64,000 nt of DNA from Dipteronia dyeriana (Eukaryota; Streptophyta; Magnoliopsida; Sapindales; Sapindaceae). Position numbers and translations under genes: made by a program. Positions 1-12,184 of the stretch are shown one piece after another (the stretch's first letter is position 1; each line of letters begins with the position of its first letter). The notes beneath the pieces were generated by a model. The model was given only the letters and a program-made list of their open reading frames with translations. It was not told where the DNA came from and searched no databases. Where the stretch lies: contig CM065301.1 in NCBI GenBank assembly GCA_032871835.1, forward strand, positions 77,098,069-77,162,068. The letters run 5' to 3'.

Positions 1-564
1 ATATTTGAAAAAATTTCCCTTTAAAAGAAAAAACCTTAACCCTAGATTAATCAACGCATATTAAAAGTATCGTACCTTTTTCTCGTGACGATTGAACTAG
101 CATCGAACTGAATCTGTAAGATTTTCCAATCCAATCACGAACGTAAATCACCTAGGAATATGGTCTCCCTTTCTTTAAATTGTATACTTGAGGATGGAAA
201 CAAACAAAATCTCTTTCTTTTGTTAGTCACAATAATCCTCCAAGAAGATAAACAAAGAACATTAGGTCACTTGTGAATTATCAATCAATTTGATTGAAAC
301 TCGCATGAAGCTTAATTCGATGTTATACACAAAAACTTTTGATGTAAAGGCTACCAGGGCACTATAAAAAACAAAACATTCTTTCTTCCTTTTCCTCCTT
401 GCCAAATTTTCACACACCAAATCTATGAGTTGGCCAAATTTTGTCTAGAGCAAAAACCTCTAAAAATTCTCTCTCTAGGCCGAAATCTTTCTCTAAGAAA
501 AAAACCTAGGCTTGACCGAAATCTCACTTTGAGAAAACATCAAGCTTGGCCGAATTCTTTAGGA

Positions 565-576
565 TATATATATATA
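565..576 (-). promoter_or_regulatory. TATA box of the left-edge LTR
   Basis: An uninterrupted TA run reads TATATATATATA on the minus strand. It sits after a long U3-like segment and before CT/GA-rich leader-like sequence, the usual arrangement of a plant LTR promoter. Confidence 0.4.
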
Positions 577-1030
577 GGAGACCAAATCCTCTCCTAAGAA
601 GGATTTACATATAGGGCAAGAATCCTTTCCTTATGAGGATTTACTTGGTGATCAAGAATCCATTTCAAATAAAAATTCTTTTCTACACCAAGACTTCTAA
701 TCCAACTCAATATTTTATTTATTCAATAACCAATTGTTGAATATAAATGAAATTGTGACTATATCAAAACTTCCTAATTTTACCAATTGTCAATTTAAAG
801 TTTAAATATAAATAAAATACTTCCTAATTTGACTAGATAAATAAATTCCTTTTATTTATCTACTTATCAAATATAGTATTTGATACTTATCATATTACCA
901 ACAATAATATGACGCTTGAAGACCTTCTCTAACTAGAAAAAAGATTTTGACTTTTAATTAAATATTTAATTAATTAACAAATTAATTAATTTCCATTTAA
1001 TTAAACAATAAAATAAAAAACAACATAATA

Positions 1031-1523
1031 AGCTATTATATATAGCCTTGCCACCCAAGTCCACACATGGGCCAATATTTTTTTTTTCTATTTTATTAAA
1101 TCCATTGGACCATAATAAAAAGTCCACATGTGAACTAGACCCAATTTTACTAAAAGAAACAAATTCATATGCCTTTATACAATTCTAAATAGACCCATAA
1201 ATTGGTTAGGTAGAATATATCAAGTGATCAATGCAAGTTCGCGTGAATTGGGAAACTTTGCAGGCTATTTAAATTTAAGCTCCAATAGACATAACCTAAT
1301 CACAATCAACAAACTGATTCACTTAGGTCCGATCTATTAATTTTAGTTCATTCTACTAAAGAACTAAAATTGAACTCTTAAATAAAGATAGAATAAGTTA
1401 ATATTTCTCATTCATACCCTAGACAATCTTAATGGAGATAGTGCATCCTCGTGAAGAATACCAATAATCGCCAAGAGCTCATAGACCGCTCATAGCTCTC
1501 CTAGTTATCATATTTACTCATAT
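1031..1523. repeat. Tandem duplication, copy 1 (about 493 bp)
   Basis: Begins AGCTATTATATATAGCC and ends ...ATTTACTCATAT, immediately abutting copy 2. Both copies contain the same ordered blocks (CCCAAGTCCACACATGG, ATTAAATCCATT, GAAGAATACCA). It is an internal expansion of the left-edge LTR. Confidence 0.85.
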
Positions 1524-2017
1524 AGCTATTATTTATAGTCTTGCCGCCCAAGTCCACACATGGACCAATATATTGTTTTTTCTATTTTATTAAATCCATT
1601 AGACCTTAATAAAAAGTCCACGTGTGAACTAGACACGTTCTTACTATAAGAAACAAGTCCACATGCCTTAATACAATTCTATACGGACCCATAAATTTGT
1701 CCGGTAGAATATTTTAAGTGATCCTTGCAAGTTCGTGTGAATTGGGGATTTTGGCGAGCTATCTAAATTTAAGCTCCATTAGACATAACTTAATCACAAT
1801 CAATAAATTGATTCACTTATGTCCGATCTATAAATTTTAGTTCATTCCACTAAAGAACTAAAATTGAACTCTTAAATAAAGATAGAACAAGTTAATGTTC
1901 ATCTTTTTTACCCTAAACAATCTTAATGGAGATAGTGTATCCTCGTGAAGAATACCAGTAATCGCCAAGAGCTCAAAGACCGTCTATAGCTCTCCTAGTT
2001 ACCATATTTACTCATAT
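1524..2017. repeat. Tandem duplication, copy 2 (about 494 bp)
   Basis: Begins AGCTATTATTTATAGTC and ends ...ATTTACTCATAT. It aligns over its full length with copy 1 with scattered substitutions, so the duplication is not recent. Confidence 0.85.
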
Positions 2018-2776
2018 GACCATCTTTTGAACTTGGATATTTAGACTTTTCCAGAAGCTATATTTCAATAGATACTATTTAAAACTTAACGTTAAGATTT
2101 AATGTCCAATACCTCAAAACATCCATATGATGATATTCAACTCACATTTAATAAATGGAGCCACGATGTTCATATCTATAAATGAAGTCCTTTATCTATT
2201 AACAAATGAATATCACCAAACTATCGATGATAGACTATGATATATAATCGTACTCATTGATAGCTCAAATGATAACACTTGCAACCATAAGTCCATCATT
2301 TATCTTAGGATTGAGATTGACTCTCCATTTGTCTTTAAGTGAAAACTTTTATCTATTGACGGTTCTGAATAAAGTATCTCACTATGATCCTATTCAATAC
2401 ACCTAATACTCTAGATTCCTTTGCCCAAAGACACCACACTTTGATGATTGTAGACTCATCATAACACATTTGATCCCACTCAAATCTAGCAAAAGAATCT
2501 ACAACTTTAACAAGATAAAGGCGCCTAACCTTTATCTTAAGTTGTGAACATTGTTCAAGACAAACTAAAGAATTGTGTCTACCTCATACATATCCAGATG
2601 CACGAACAATTCTTCTTTTCTCATAGTCTTTTGACCTTATGATTATTTACTTTTGACAAATAAAATAATTAAACTATAAATGCTATAAGATTTGTTAAAA
2701 CTAGAAATCACTTTATTAATATAAAACTATTGTCAAAAACATTATTACACTCTTGCTATTGAGCATAATCCTAACA

Positions 2777-3285
2777 ACAAGGTGCCTCCATTCTCATATC
2801 AATATATGAATGATTCAGGATAAGATCATTGTATGTTACTGAATGGACAGTAACTGTACATTAACCATAGATAAAGTACCCAGCTTTATTTGCTATATAC
2901 GTACTCTTTAGATTGCTCGTTTCTAGCTGAATCCATATGTATATAAAATTCATTTACTTAGTTCAAAATTACATCCGACAATTTTGTATGTTAAGTACAC
3001 ATGTTATATAAAAGTATGAAATAATTCGAATGAATAAACTATTTCTTTTATTTATGTTCAATTCATATTTATAAATTATAAGCTTTAGGGTAGAAACCCC
3101 AATAAGAGAATGTGAGGACACTTAAGATAAAGATGGGATCGAAATCCTTCTCTTTTTCCATTTTCTTGAAATACAAGGATTTGGGATGTGCATTGGATGT
3201 ATTCAGAATGGGGATGGGATGGGAAAAATGGGGATGGATATTGGTCCTCACATCACATCACTCCTCATTTAAGTTATAAGTATAA
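2777..3285. other. Unassigned AT-rich sequence
   Basis: About 500 bases between the left LTR and the next insertion. I see no domain, RNA gene or clear repeat. A short G-rich block near 3208-3242 (GGGATGGGATGGG-like) yields chance ORFs on both strands that resemble no protein family. Confidence 0.5.
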
Positions 3286-5451
3286 CATGTTGAAATTCCT
3301 ACAAGGTTATGAACTAAACAATCAAGAGGGGAGTGAATGGGTTGACACTCTATTTATAAAACTTTTTTGATGCTTTTGTCAAACACTTGGTGAGTATACA
3401 AATTAACCCTTAATATTTTTGTTATAAGAAAACAATTATCACATGTAGGCTCAATTCACCACCCTTAGTCTACAAAACTTATAACAAGAGACAATGTATC
3501 TCATATATAAATATGTTCAATGTAACACAAATTCCACAAGCTGTACTTTGAATATTACAATGCAAATTTACTAAGTAGAACTTTACAACTTGATATAGAA
3601 TTTCACAAGATACAAATTTCAAACACTATAAAGATACAAGAACAAATATTGATTCAACAAATAATGTGTGCATCTCTTTTTCTTCAAGAATCTTTTTTAC
3701 AAAGATATCAAGTAATAAAAATCCCAACATGATTTAATCAAACATATATACAAATATGAAAGAGATAAGAATATAGACATTTGACACATTATTTTAATGT
3801 GGCAAAACCTCCGACGAGGAAACATCCATGAGTTGATTCCACTACCACTAGCAAACTAGCTTTCACTATGACGAATAAAAGTGCACCCTCAAAAGCGACC
3901 ACTTCACATGACACACTCTCTATTGGATATCCTTCCTATTCTACCCTCGGGCCAAGTGAAAACTTTTCCTACTCTCTATCCAAGACACTTCACATGTCTC
4001 TAGAGAGTAACTTTCTATCCAAGACACTTCACATGCCTCTAGAAAGAATTCTTGCTCAACTATCCCAAACTTCACATTACTAGCCAGGACTTCATTACTC
4101 GACTATCTGGAGCTTCACATTCCTACCAAGACTTCTTTGGTTAACTATCTGGAACTTCACATTCCTAGTTAAGATTCCTTGTCAAATTGAAGCTTCACAC
4201 CTTAATAAGAGACGTCCACCTGTTGCAAGGCAAACGATATAGGTGTAAAGCAAATGATGCAAACACATGCAACATAGAATATGCAATCAATATATTCTAT
4301 GGAAACTGAAAATTCCCTTTAGAACGTGTGTGTCTAAACCTAGAAGGGAGGGGGGGTGAATAGGTTTTGATCGAATAAATTACCAATTTTTCGATTAATA
4401 AATATTAACACAAATTACCCCGAATAAACAAGCATTCAATAAAATCAATTATGCTTAAAACAATAACAACACACAATATTTACGTGGAAACCCTCCAAAT
4501 GGAAAAAATCACAGGCTGATATGTGCGCCACACTCGATCCTCAAATCCACTATTGAATGAAAGTTTACAACCTAGGTTGACCTCCCGTCACACCCTCCAG
4601 TTACTAACCCTTTCACTCTACCCAACGGGCCTTAATAGTGATTCTTGATCTATTTGCTTGTGCACTAACCACTTAGTCACAAGACTTAACCTCAATGGAG
4701 AGTCAAAACAACCTAAGTGAATATGATAAAATATTCAAACATGCAAGTAATGCTAGGCAACACTAAATGCTTATCTAGAAAATTAAGAATGTCACTAAAT
4801 ATAATTCCTAGATATCAATGTCTAAATGAATGTTTATAAAGACTTAACTAGATATAGTTATGCAACATTTTATCCTAGTTATGAAACAAAGTCATTTCAA
4901 CATATGTTGTTATTAAGCATGGCATGGTCATTAAATGCAATCAATATGACCTAACTAGCTAGAGGCAACAATGGCCTAAATGCTAGCTATCACAAAAGCA
5001 ATATCAACACAAGTTTTCATTAAGCATGGCAAGGACTATAATGCAATCAATGAGTCCTAAACAATATCTAAATGCAAAGCATATAAATACCCTAGCTATC
5101 ACAAAATATAAATCTCAACCAACAATCAACAACCTAAGCATGTTATATATGCAATTAAACTCAATGACAAGCATTTAATCAACAATAATTGCTAAACCTA
5201 GGCATACATGTCATAAGAATGGAACAAGAGATTTGAGGGCATGTAGAGATTACCTTGTCAAAGACAAACAAGAAAATCCATGCTTGGAAGATGCAAGAAG
5301 ATGCTAGATGCTCTTGGATTGAAGTTTGGTTGAGTCAAGATGAGTTCTTGGGAGCTCTCTTTCTTGGAGTCAATTTCTCTCTCAAAAAAGCTTGAACAAC
5401 AAAAAATGGCTTCTGGGACTCCCCCCAAGCCAAAGAGAAGAAAAGAGAACA

Positions 5452-5459
5452 TATATATA
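5452..5459 (-). promoter_or_regulatory. TATA box of the solo LTR at 4307-6070
   Basis: TATATATA on both strands, immediately downstream (minus orientation) of the GC-rich repeat block at 5515-5760. The same relative position holds a TATA box in the related LTRs near 36072, 44165, 48740 and 50285. Confidence 0.5.
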
Positions 5460-5514
5460 ATATGTCCAACGAAATGGCATCATTTTTGACAAAGAGCAAC
5501 TAAATCCCATCATG

Positions 5515-5760
5515 ACTGTTGTGCGTGCCGCGGCCTAGGCAAGTTTCCAGACCGAGGTAGAGCGAGTGGTGCATCGCCTGGGAATCTCCACTGTCTGGAC
5601 CGCGGTGCAGCCAGTGTCCAAACCTCGTTAGAGTGAGAGATGCATCGCCTAGGAACCTCTGCTTGAGAGACCGTTGTGCATGCAACAAGCACAGGCCGCG
5701 GTAGCAGCAGCGAGCAACGCCTGGAGAACACCGCTATGAATATCGCGGCGGAGGCAATGC
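5515..5760 (-). repeat. GC-rich imperfect tandem repeats in LTR U3
   Basis: About three imperfect units of roughly 80 bases sharing GCGGCC/CCGCGGTGCA, TGCATCGCCT(G/A)GGAA and GACCG(A/C)GGT blocks, rich in CpG against an AT-rich background. It matches in position, though not in sequence, the GC-rich repeats of the other Sirevirus-like LTRs here, suggesting a U3 regulatory block upstream of the TATA box. Confidence 0.55.
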
Positions 5761-8118
5761 ACATGGAGCGGTCCAATCCTCGGTTAAAAGGAAAATCCTC
5801 TTCTAAGAGCAAACAAAATGCATCAAACACCCAAGCAAGAGTTATGGTAATATGGCACACAATTATGACAATTAAGCATTCATGCAAGATGATCAAAAAC
5901 ATGCATGAGAGTGTGCGTGTGCACTAAAACTCTTCAAACAAGGTTAAGCAAGTGATTTAACTTTTGAAGCTTGAGCTAGGTCTTGAGCAATGATGGCCTA
6001 AACTACCCTTACTTAATTCCCAAATGCGGTTGTCAACGAAATGAGCCAATCAAAAACTGAGGAACTTACAGAAACTAGAAATGAATAGTGAGCCCACAAT
6101 GTATAATTTTCTAGTTTATGCTCCTATTAAAAATGCAATCATACAAAGGATGTAGGTACATATGAAATAAATGGATCAATCACATTCCATGGAGAACTAG
6201 TCATAGGTGATAAAATACACAAATCAATGTTGCCTAGTTATTTAACCATGAACAAAAACCTAGAGCATGCAAAACACTAAAAACATGCTTTAATACATAG
6301 ATCTTATTAATGTTACTAAAGCTTAAAAATAATACATGTTCATGAAGCACATACTAAAGACCTTTGAACTAAAATAAAAATAGCTGGAATCAATAGATAT
6401 TATCAACAAAGTTCTCCAGCACATATTCACAAAATATTCAATTAAGATCTAATAGGCTTTAAATATACCATCAATTGTGCTAATCCTACAAACATTCAAT
6501 TGAAGAGTTCTAGCATATGTAAGGACTATTAATCATAAAAAGTAAATCAATTCAAGGAAAAAATAATCTTAGATAAAAGCCAGTCACAATACAACTCACA
6601 CGCATATGAAAACATAGATTTATAAAAACCTAACTCAACATGATAGTTTCTTATGAAGCACACCTAACCTTTAATTGAAGTTTTGTCTCTTAATAGCTAA
6701 TGTTCAAGTAACATACACATAGAAGAAGAAAACTCAAGGTAATTAAAGATCATAAAGCCCAAAATATAAGAGATAAATCAAATACCTTGACAAAATGTGC
6801 AGCCACAAAATTTGATGTAGAACCACGACAAAACTTAAGCAAAAGGATTCAAACTTTCTTGTAGATGATAAAAACTTCAATACAAAAATTTTCCTTTTTG
6901 AATCACTCAAATCATATGCAAAATTTGAGAGAAAATTATGTAATTTTTCTACTTGAAAAGAAAATGATAGAGATAGGAAATTTAAATAAAGAATGGGGGG
7001 GAGATGACATGGAGAGATCCCAATCTCTAGTGGCAAGGATCCACTCTCCAGCTCATCACTTTATGGAGGTGTGTGAGCCTTATAGGGGAAGCTAGACTTC
7101 TTTCCCTTGAGGCTCACACGCCTTAACAAGAGGAGTGGTGAAGTGGCACTTTACCACTCCTTGCTTCCCTTGCAATCCTCTTGCATTCTTCGGCTGTTTT
7201 TCAACATCCAAACTCCGATTTCATATCCATTTTAGGATAGCAAACCGTGTCTCTCTCACAAACATGGATGTCAACAAAACTTTCATAAAATGTATGGAAA
7301 TCGACATGATATACAAAGACAAAAACCATGGACGTTAAAGACACTGAAAGTTTTATAACTTCCAACTCGAAACTCAAAAACTAATGAATGAGTAATTGAA
7401 ACTACCGAAACACAATAAGGAATAATATGAGAACATATTCAGGTCTGATATCACAAAAACAGAAACAAACAAACACAACAACACACAAGTATGTCATTTT
7501 CTAGATATAATCCTAGAATAAAATTTTATCAATTTAAATCTAATGCATAAGCATACAATAATAAGTGTGTCTGAATGCTTTATACCAAATGAGTACAATG
7601 ATGTAGGGACATATATGAATGTCATGTGTGTATTTACGCCTGAGCCTTGTAAGAGAAAAGAGGTCTAAATTATCTTTGATGTGTAATAAAGCTTATTCCT
7701 CTTTGAAGGCTTCTTTTTACTTGACAGGTTGTCATTCTTTCTTTGAAGCTTGAATCATATCAACTATACAACTAGCGGGTTCAGTTTACCGAGTTGTTCG
7801 AGCTCGAGTCAATAAAAGAGAAATATTGTTTTGATATGTAATTATCCCAACACAACTCGCAAACCTAACACATGTAAAAAATACAAATACAAATAAATTT
7901 TAGAGTTAATGAAGTACATATGTTTAGGGTTTTGACTACTCCACTTCTACGTTAAATGTAGCTCCAAATTCACATCAAATTTTTTTCGTCTCTCGGGCAA
8001 AGTCAAGTTTTTAACTATTTGATAGGTTATGCAAGTCTCAATTAGATTTAGAGCTTAATGGTCTTGAATGGAGTTGAAGTTGAGCAAAAAATGTTTAAGT
8101 AGCCAAAACAAACGTAAA

Positions 8119-8323
8119 AGCGACCTTAGAACGACCTCAACCAAATCGCCGTAAGGTCGCTACTCTTTTGGCTCAAGGGACTCTCCTTCAAACAAGAAAG
8201 AAACCTTAAGGCGACCTCAGCCAAGTCGCCCTAAGGTCGCTAATACTCTCTGGTTTGGCCTCATCAGATAACAACAAAACTGACCTCATGACGACCTTAG
8301 CTAAGTCTTCCCCGAGGTCACAT
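8119..8323. repeat. Three degenerate copies of a roughly 40-bp GC-rich repeat
   Basis: Copies near 8119-8161, 8203-8242 and 8282-8323 share the pattern (G)CGACCT..AAC/GACCTCA..CAA(A/G)TCGCC.TAAGGTCGC. Each copy is roughly self-complementary (GCGACCTTA and TAAGGTCGC), so it could fold. They lie upstream of the TATA box at 8474. Confidence 0.6.
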
Positions 8324-8473
8324 AACTCTCGACTTAGCACATTCCCATTTTAGATAGAGATGATAGCGACTTGCATATTGTCTCTCTTAAGTCGTACCAA
8401 AGTTGCCCCTTTGCCAATAAAAGGTACAATATCATAAAATTTACCTTTCTTCCTCTTACCTAATTCATTCCTC

Positions 8474-8481
8474 TATATAAA
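8474..8481 (+). promoter_or_regulatory. TATA box
   Basis: CTCTATATAAACCC is a textbook plant TATA context. It lies downstream of the repeat block at 8119-8323 and is followed by C/A-rich leader-like sequence. Confidence 0.4.
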
Positions 8482-9298
8482 CCCTTACTATTTTAAGACC
8501 TAGGGACTTGTCTCTACCTTAGAATATTCACCAATACCTCATCTTTTCACATTCCTCATACATCACCCACACATCTCCTAAGAAAACTACCAAGACACCA
8601 CATTTCTCTCAAACTCTACACAACTACCACACCCATACATCTTACTCATTATCACTTCAAGTTTTTAGGCAAAAGAGAGCTGAAGAAATTCGAAGAAGAA
8701 GAAGATTCAAGAAGAATAGAAGGCTTTCCGTATATAGTTTTCTCTAACTCTTTCACCTTTGTATTTTGATTTAAGAGCCATTTGTTTATTCTCATGTTTG
8801 TTTTGTATGGCTCTAGTTTGTAACATGAATTAATTCTCCTTTGCTAAGGCTTGATGAAACCAAACCCTTAAATTTATCTATAAATGTCACCCTTTTATCT
8901 GTTTGTGCATTGTGTTTTGTGTGGGTGTTTTTGAATACTTAATACCTTCACTTGATTGATCAACTTGTGGATGATATTTAGTTGTGTGCTATCAACCGAG
9001 AGGTGACACACACCACGTGTTTGATGAAATATCCTCTATGCATGACTAGTAAGGTATAGATACGTGAGGCTAACGTAAAGGACCCGTATTTTGTGTACCA
9101 AAGTTCTTAATGAGTTCATACACATAGTCTAGGGTTATCGAGAGATAGACATTGGGTGTGTTTGGATATTATTCCTATTACTCGAGGGAGCGTAGAGATT
9201 ATTGTAGGGTGCACGGGTCAACAATTCACATTTACATGAATTGGGTCGTTGAGTGAGACTGGAGCTTAATTACCTAGAGGGTGAGGTGGATTCTATGT

Positions 9299-10848
9299 TG
9301 TAAGTGCTTTACTTTATAAATGGCTCATTCGGTTGTCAAAATCATAACGGGGTTTCAAACCGTAAGGGTAGCTTAAAATCGAAGATTTCCCATCAACAAT
9401 ATTGTACCTCATCATAGACATCAAGTGCTTCAAGTAATCTTTACTCTACTCTTAATTGAAGAGATATAGTAGCACACTTACACTTGCATGCATTCTTACT
9501 TACCTTGCATTTGTTATCTTACATTTGAGTATCCTTGATATATGCATCTATGACTTTCATCACACTTCACATGTGCACAACATTCATAAAAGTTAGGTTG
9601 TTTGAAAGTGTGTTTGATTGCCTGGAAAAGAGATTTTATCTCTTCACAGTGGTACAGGTCGATGTCCATACACCTACCTAAACTATGGTCCCAACAGCAA
9701 TTGGCTCCAGAATGTTTCACGCATAGGGTATCGCGGTTGTTGCCTTGCCTACACAGCAGTTCCTACTACAGTCTATCTAGCGGTCCAAACCATGAAGTTG
9801 TCAAGTGTTGTGCCGCTATGTTTACCATGGTCTGGATACCTTGCCTGAACCATGGTATACACAACGGTTTTGACGGGTTTTTGTTGCCCAAGCTTAAAAC
9901 AACGTCATTTTGCCTAGGGATTCATATAAATACATCTTCTCTTCTTCTCGGTTGTTTTGAGTTTCAAATTTCAGATTACTCTATATAGCTTAAGAGTGTC
10001 TTGTAAGAAAAGCCATTAAGATTCAATCTTTCTTGATCAAAACCCAAATACCCATCATCTATTCATGAATCAAGCATCATCTATCATCATCTAGGTTATA
10101 TTCTTACATGGGTCTTCACCAACTCACATGACTTGGTATAGGTAGAACACCTTATACATTCATTTTAGGGTTTTTGCTTAACAAGATATCTCTTTTATGA
10201 CTTGTTTGCATCAAGAATAGGCTTTTATCTATGAGTTGAGATTTTTTTGTTGATTGTTGGATTTTGGTTTATGATAGCTATTGCATCTAGGTTTGCATTT
10301 ATTTCATGTAGCCAAGTTATATGTATGTCATATAGCAACATGATATCTAGGATTATTTGACTCATTCATCCATGGTTAGATAATCATTAAATGTGTTGAC
10401 CTAGAATTTATGCATTTAGAATATTCTTGATATTCACACTAGGTTGTATATCTCTTCTCTTAAGAGTTAAGTCTTGTATGTGTCATTGGTAGTATACAAG
10501 CAAGAGCCTAAAGTCACTATTAAAGGCATGCGGGTAGCAAAAGCGAATTAGTAACCGATAAGGTGTGATGTGGTCAACCTAGGTTATATAGTTTTTGTAA
10601 ATAATGGATTTGAGGGTTCGACCGGCAATTAGGCCCATGAGTTTTTTACCCTATCGGGGTTTTCTAACGTAAAAAAAATCATTGTGTCATTGTTTTATAT
10701 TCTGCACTTATCTTATGACAATGATTGTTTGTGTTAGAGATTATGGGTGTATGTAATTAGTATTGGTTAATCAAAAGTTGGCAATTAATTTGGCTAAAAC
10801 CTATTCAGCCACCTCTAGGTTGATTTAGACACATATTATTTATTTTCA
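9299..10848 (+). mobile_element. 5' LTR of the truncated copia element
   Basis: Starts TGTAAGTGCTTTAC and ends ...TTATTTTCA just before the PBS; 1550 bp. The block after the start (GGCTCATTCGGTTGTC, then AAGGGTAGCTTA) aligns with the start of the solo LTR at 4307-6070. It has a TATA box at 9925-9932 and the conserved AAAACCTATTCAGCCACC motif (10796-10813) near the 3' end, where other family members carry a long C-tract. The expected upstream TSD would be TATGT (9294-9298); the matching copy is not visible because the 3' end is lost. Confidence 0.75.
9925..9932 (+). promoter_or_regulatory. TATA box of the 5' LTR
   Basis: TATAAATA in the context GATTCATATAAATACATC, about 627 bases into the LTR and about 920 from its end, downstream of GC-richer sequence (9650-9900), as in the related LTRs. 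Confidence 0.5.
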
Positions 10849-10850
10849 AT

Positions 10851-10862
10851 TGCTATTAGAGC
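10851..10862 (+). other. Primer-binding site (initiator-Met tRNA type)
   Basis: TGCTATTAGAGC two bases after the LTR end differs at two positions from the usual TGGTATCAGAGC complement of plant tRNA-iMet, the normal copia primer. Confidence 0.7.
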
Positions 10863-12184
10863 GGGTTCCTAGACATACTTAGGTGATCCTTGCTCTTATT
10901 GTGTGTTTCTTGTATTTTTGTATTTTAATTGTGACATACACTTGCATTTATCTCATCCATACCTAAACACTATAAACGGGAACGCAGGTGGACACGAGGG
11001 AGCTTCAAGCACAAGACCCCCTTTACTCAACGGGGTGAACTATGCCTCATGGAAAGGCAAGATGGAGTCTTACATTTGCCAAATAGATGACCGTGCTTGG
11101 ATGGCGATAGGAGATAGCTACACTCCTCCTGAAAAGACTCTTGGAGATGAGATCATGGTTCATAAGCAAAAGTCGGAATGGACAACTCAAGAATTTGAAG
11201 CATCCAAGTGGAACAACAAGGCAATGCATGCCATTCTTTATGCAATTGACAACAACCAATACAAGTAGATCCAAACCACTAGGATTTCAAAAAAGGCATG
11301 GGAGATTCAAGAGCTGGCCCATGAGGGAACCGAGGTGGTTAAGGAATCCAAGCTTTAAGTCCTCAAAACATAATTTAAGAAAATTAGAATGGAGGATCAT
11401 GAGTGCTTCAACGAATTCCAAGTGAAGTTGATGGACATAGTGAATCAAAGCCATCAACTAGGTGACCCATACTCGAATAAAAGGATCAAGAAAAAGATCA
11501 TGATGCTTTTTCTCGAGAGGTTCAAATCCAAAGTAATGGCCTTAGAGGAAAATAGATACTATAAGACAATGAAGTCGAGTGAAGTGATCGGAAGGCTTCT
11601 AGCCTATGAGACTAGGAAGGCACCTATAATCACACCTTCAAGAAGCAAAAGAGCATTGCCTTGCACATCTTCAAGGTTTGAAAGGAGTAAGAAGATTCAG
11701 ATGAAGAAATAGCTCTAATGGTAAAAAGATTCAAGCAATTCATCAAGTTTGAAAAGGACTTTAGTTCCAAGGGAAAATTCGTGAAGAAAAAGACACCTTT
11801 CAAGAAGATGGAGAAAATTCAAGAGAAAGACTCTAAAGAGGGTATTCAATGCTACAATTGTAGTGGGTATGGTCACATTGCTCCCTAGTGTGCTAATTTA
11901 AAGAAGAAGAAGAAATAAAAGGCTATGTCGACTACTTGGAGTGATAGTGAAGACTTAGAAGAGGAGGAAAAGTCTTCATATGATGAAGACCAAGTTGCCA
12001 ACTTTATTTTCTTCTCATCGTATTACAATGACAAGGAAGTCATGAGTGACAAAGAAGAAGAAGATGACAAGCAAAAAGAAGATGATGACTCAAGTGATGA
12101 GAGTACTTCATTTAAGTCCAAGCATGAATTTGATGAGGAGATGGACTATGAAGACCTCATGAAGTATTGTGAGAGTTCAAGATT

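Larger units (their letters stand above)
1..2776 (-). mobile_element. Long LTR, partial (runs off the left edge)
   Basis: On the minus strand this begins TGTTAGGATTATGCTC at 2776, a typical LTR 5' end, and continues past the window start. A TATA box at 565-576 (minus) is followed by pyrimidine-rich leader-like sequence, so about 2.2 kb would be U3 and the first 560 bases R/U5. The U3 contains a tandem duplication. No coding domain is visible. The bases just right of 2776 (minus: GAATGGAGGCACC) are weakly purine-rich, so I cannot tell a 3' LTR from a 5' or solo LTR. The second LTR would lie outside the window. The lineage is not recognised. Confidence 0.55.
4307..6070 (-). mobile_element. Sirevirus-like solo LTR nested in the LTR at 3291-7870
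   Basis: Bounded on plus by TGAAAATTCCC...GAGGAACTTACA and flanked by perfect 5-bp repeats GAAAC (4302-4306, 6071-6075). On minus it starts TGTAAGTTCCTC, as do the LTRs at 35205-36706 and 49436-50939. It contains a TATA box (5452-5459) with GC-rich imperfect repeats just upstream in element orientation (5515-5760), and the family C-tract motif (plus GGGAGGGGGGGTGAATAGG, 4345-4363) near its 3' end. Length is 1764 bp. It must be younger than the LTR it interrupts. Confidence 0.88.
3291..7870 (-). mobile_element. Sirevirus-like copia solo LTR, about 2.8 kb, interrupted
   Basis: On the minus strand it starts TGTTAGGTTTGCGAG at 7870 and ends ...GGAATTTCA at 3291, so the ends are TG...CA. It is flanked by identical 5-bp direct repeats CATGT (3286-3290 and 7871-7875). 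It is split by another solo LTR at 4307-6070 plus its TSD. Its own length without the insert is about 2.81 kb. The start and several internal blocks match the solo LTR at 35046-55933, which is about 2.75 kb, so both belong to one family. Near the minus-strand 3' end it has the family's pyrimidine-tract motif (plus strand AGAGGGGAGTGAATGG at 3325-3340). No internal region follows, so it is a solo LTR left by LTR-LTR recombination. Confidence 0.85.
7876..9298 (+). mobile_element. LTR-like sequence, unclassified
   Basis: Lies between the TSD of the 2.8-kb solo LTR and the 5' LTR of the next copia element. It has a TATA box (TATATAAA, 8474-8481), GC-richer repeats upstream of it (8119-8323), and a pyrimidine-rich leader, an arrangement seen in LTRs. 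No terminal TG/CA pair with a TSD was found and no coding domain is present. It may be part of a gypsy LTR interrupted by its neighbours, or an unrelated repeat. Confidence 0.35.

Noticed and set aside
3069..3370. Opposed 60-codon ORFs on both strands
   Set aside because: Low-complexity GGGATGG sequence; neither resembles a protein family, and one overlaps the solo-LTR boundary at 3291.
5510..5902. 130-codon minus ORF in the GC-rich part of an LTR
   Set aside because: It lies over non-coding LTR repeats, and the related LTRs do not keep the frame.
8119..8323. CRISPR-like spaced repeats
   Set aside because: Only three degenerate copies, in a plant LTR-like context; position and sequence fit U3 repeats.
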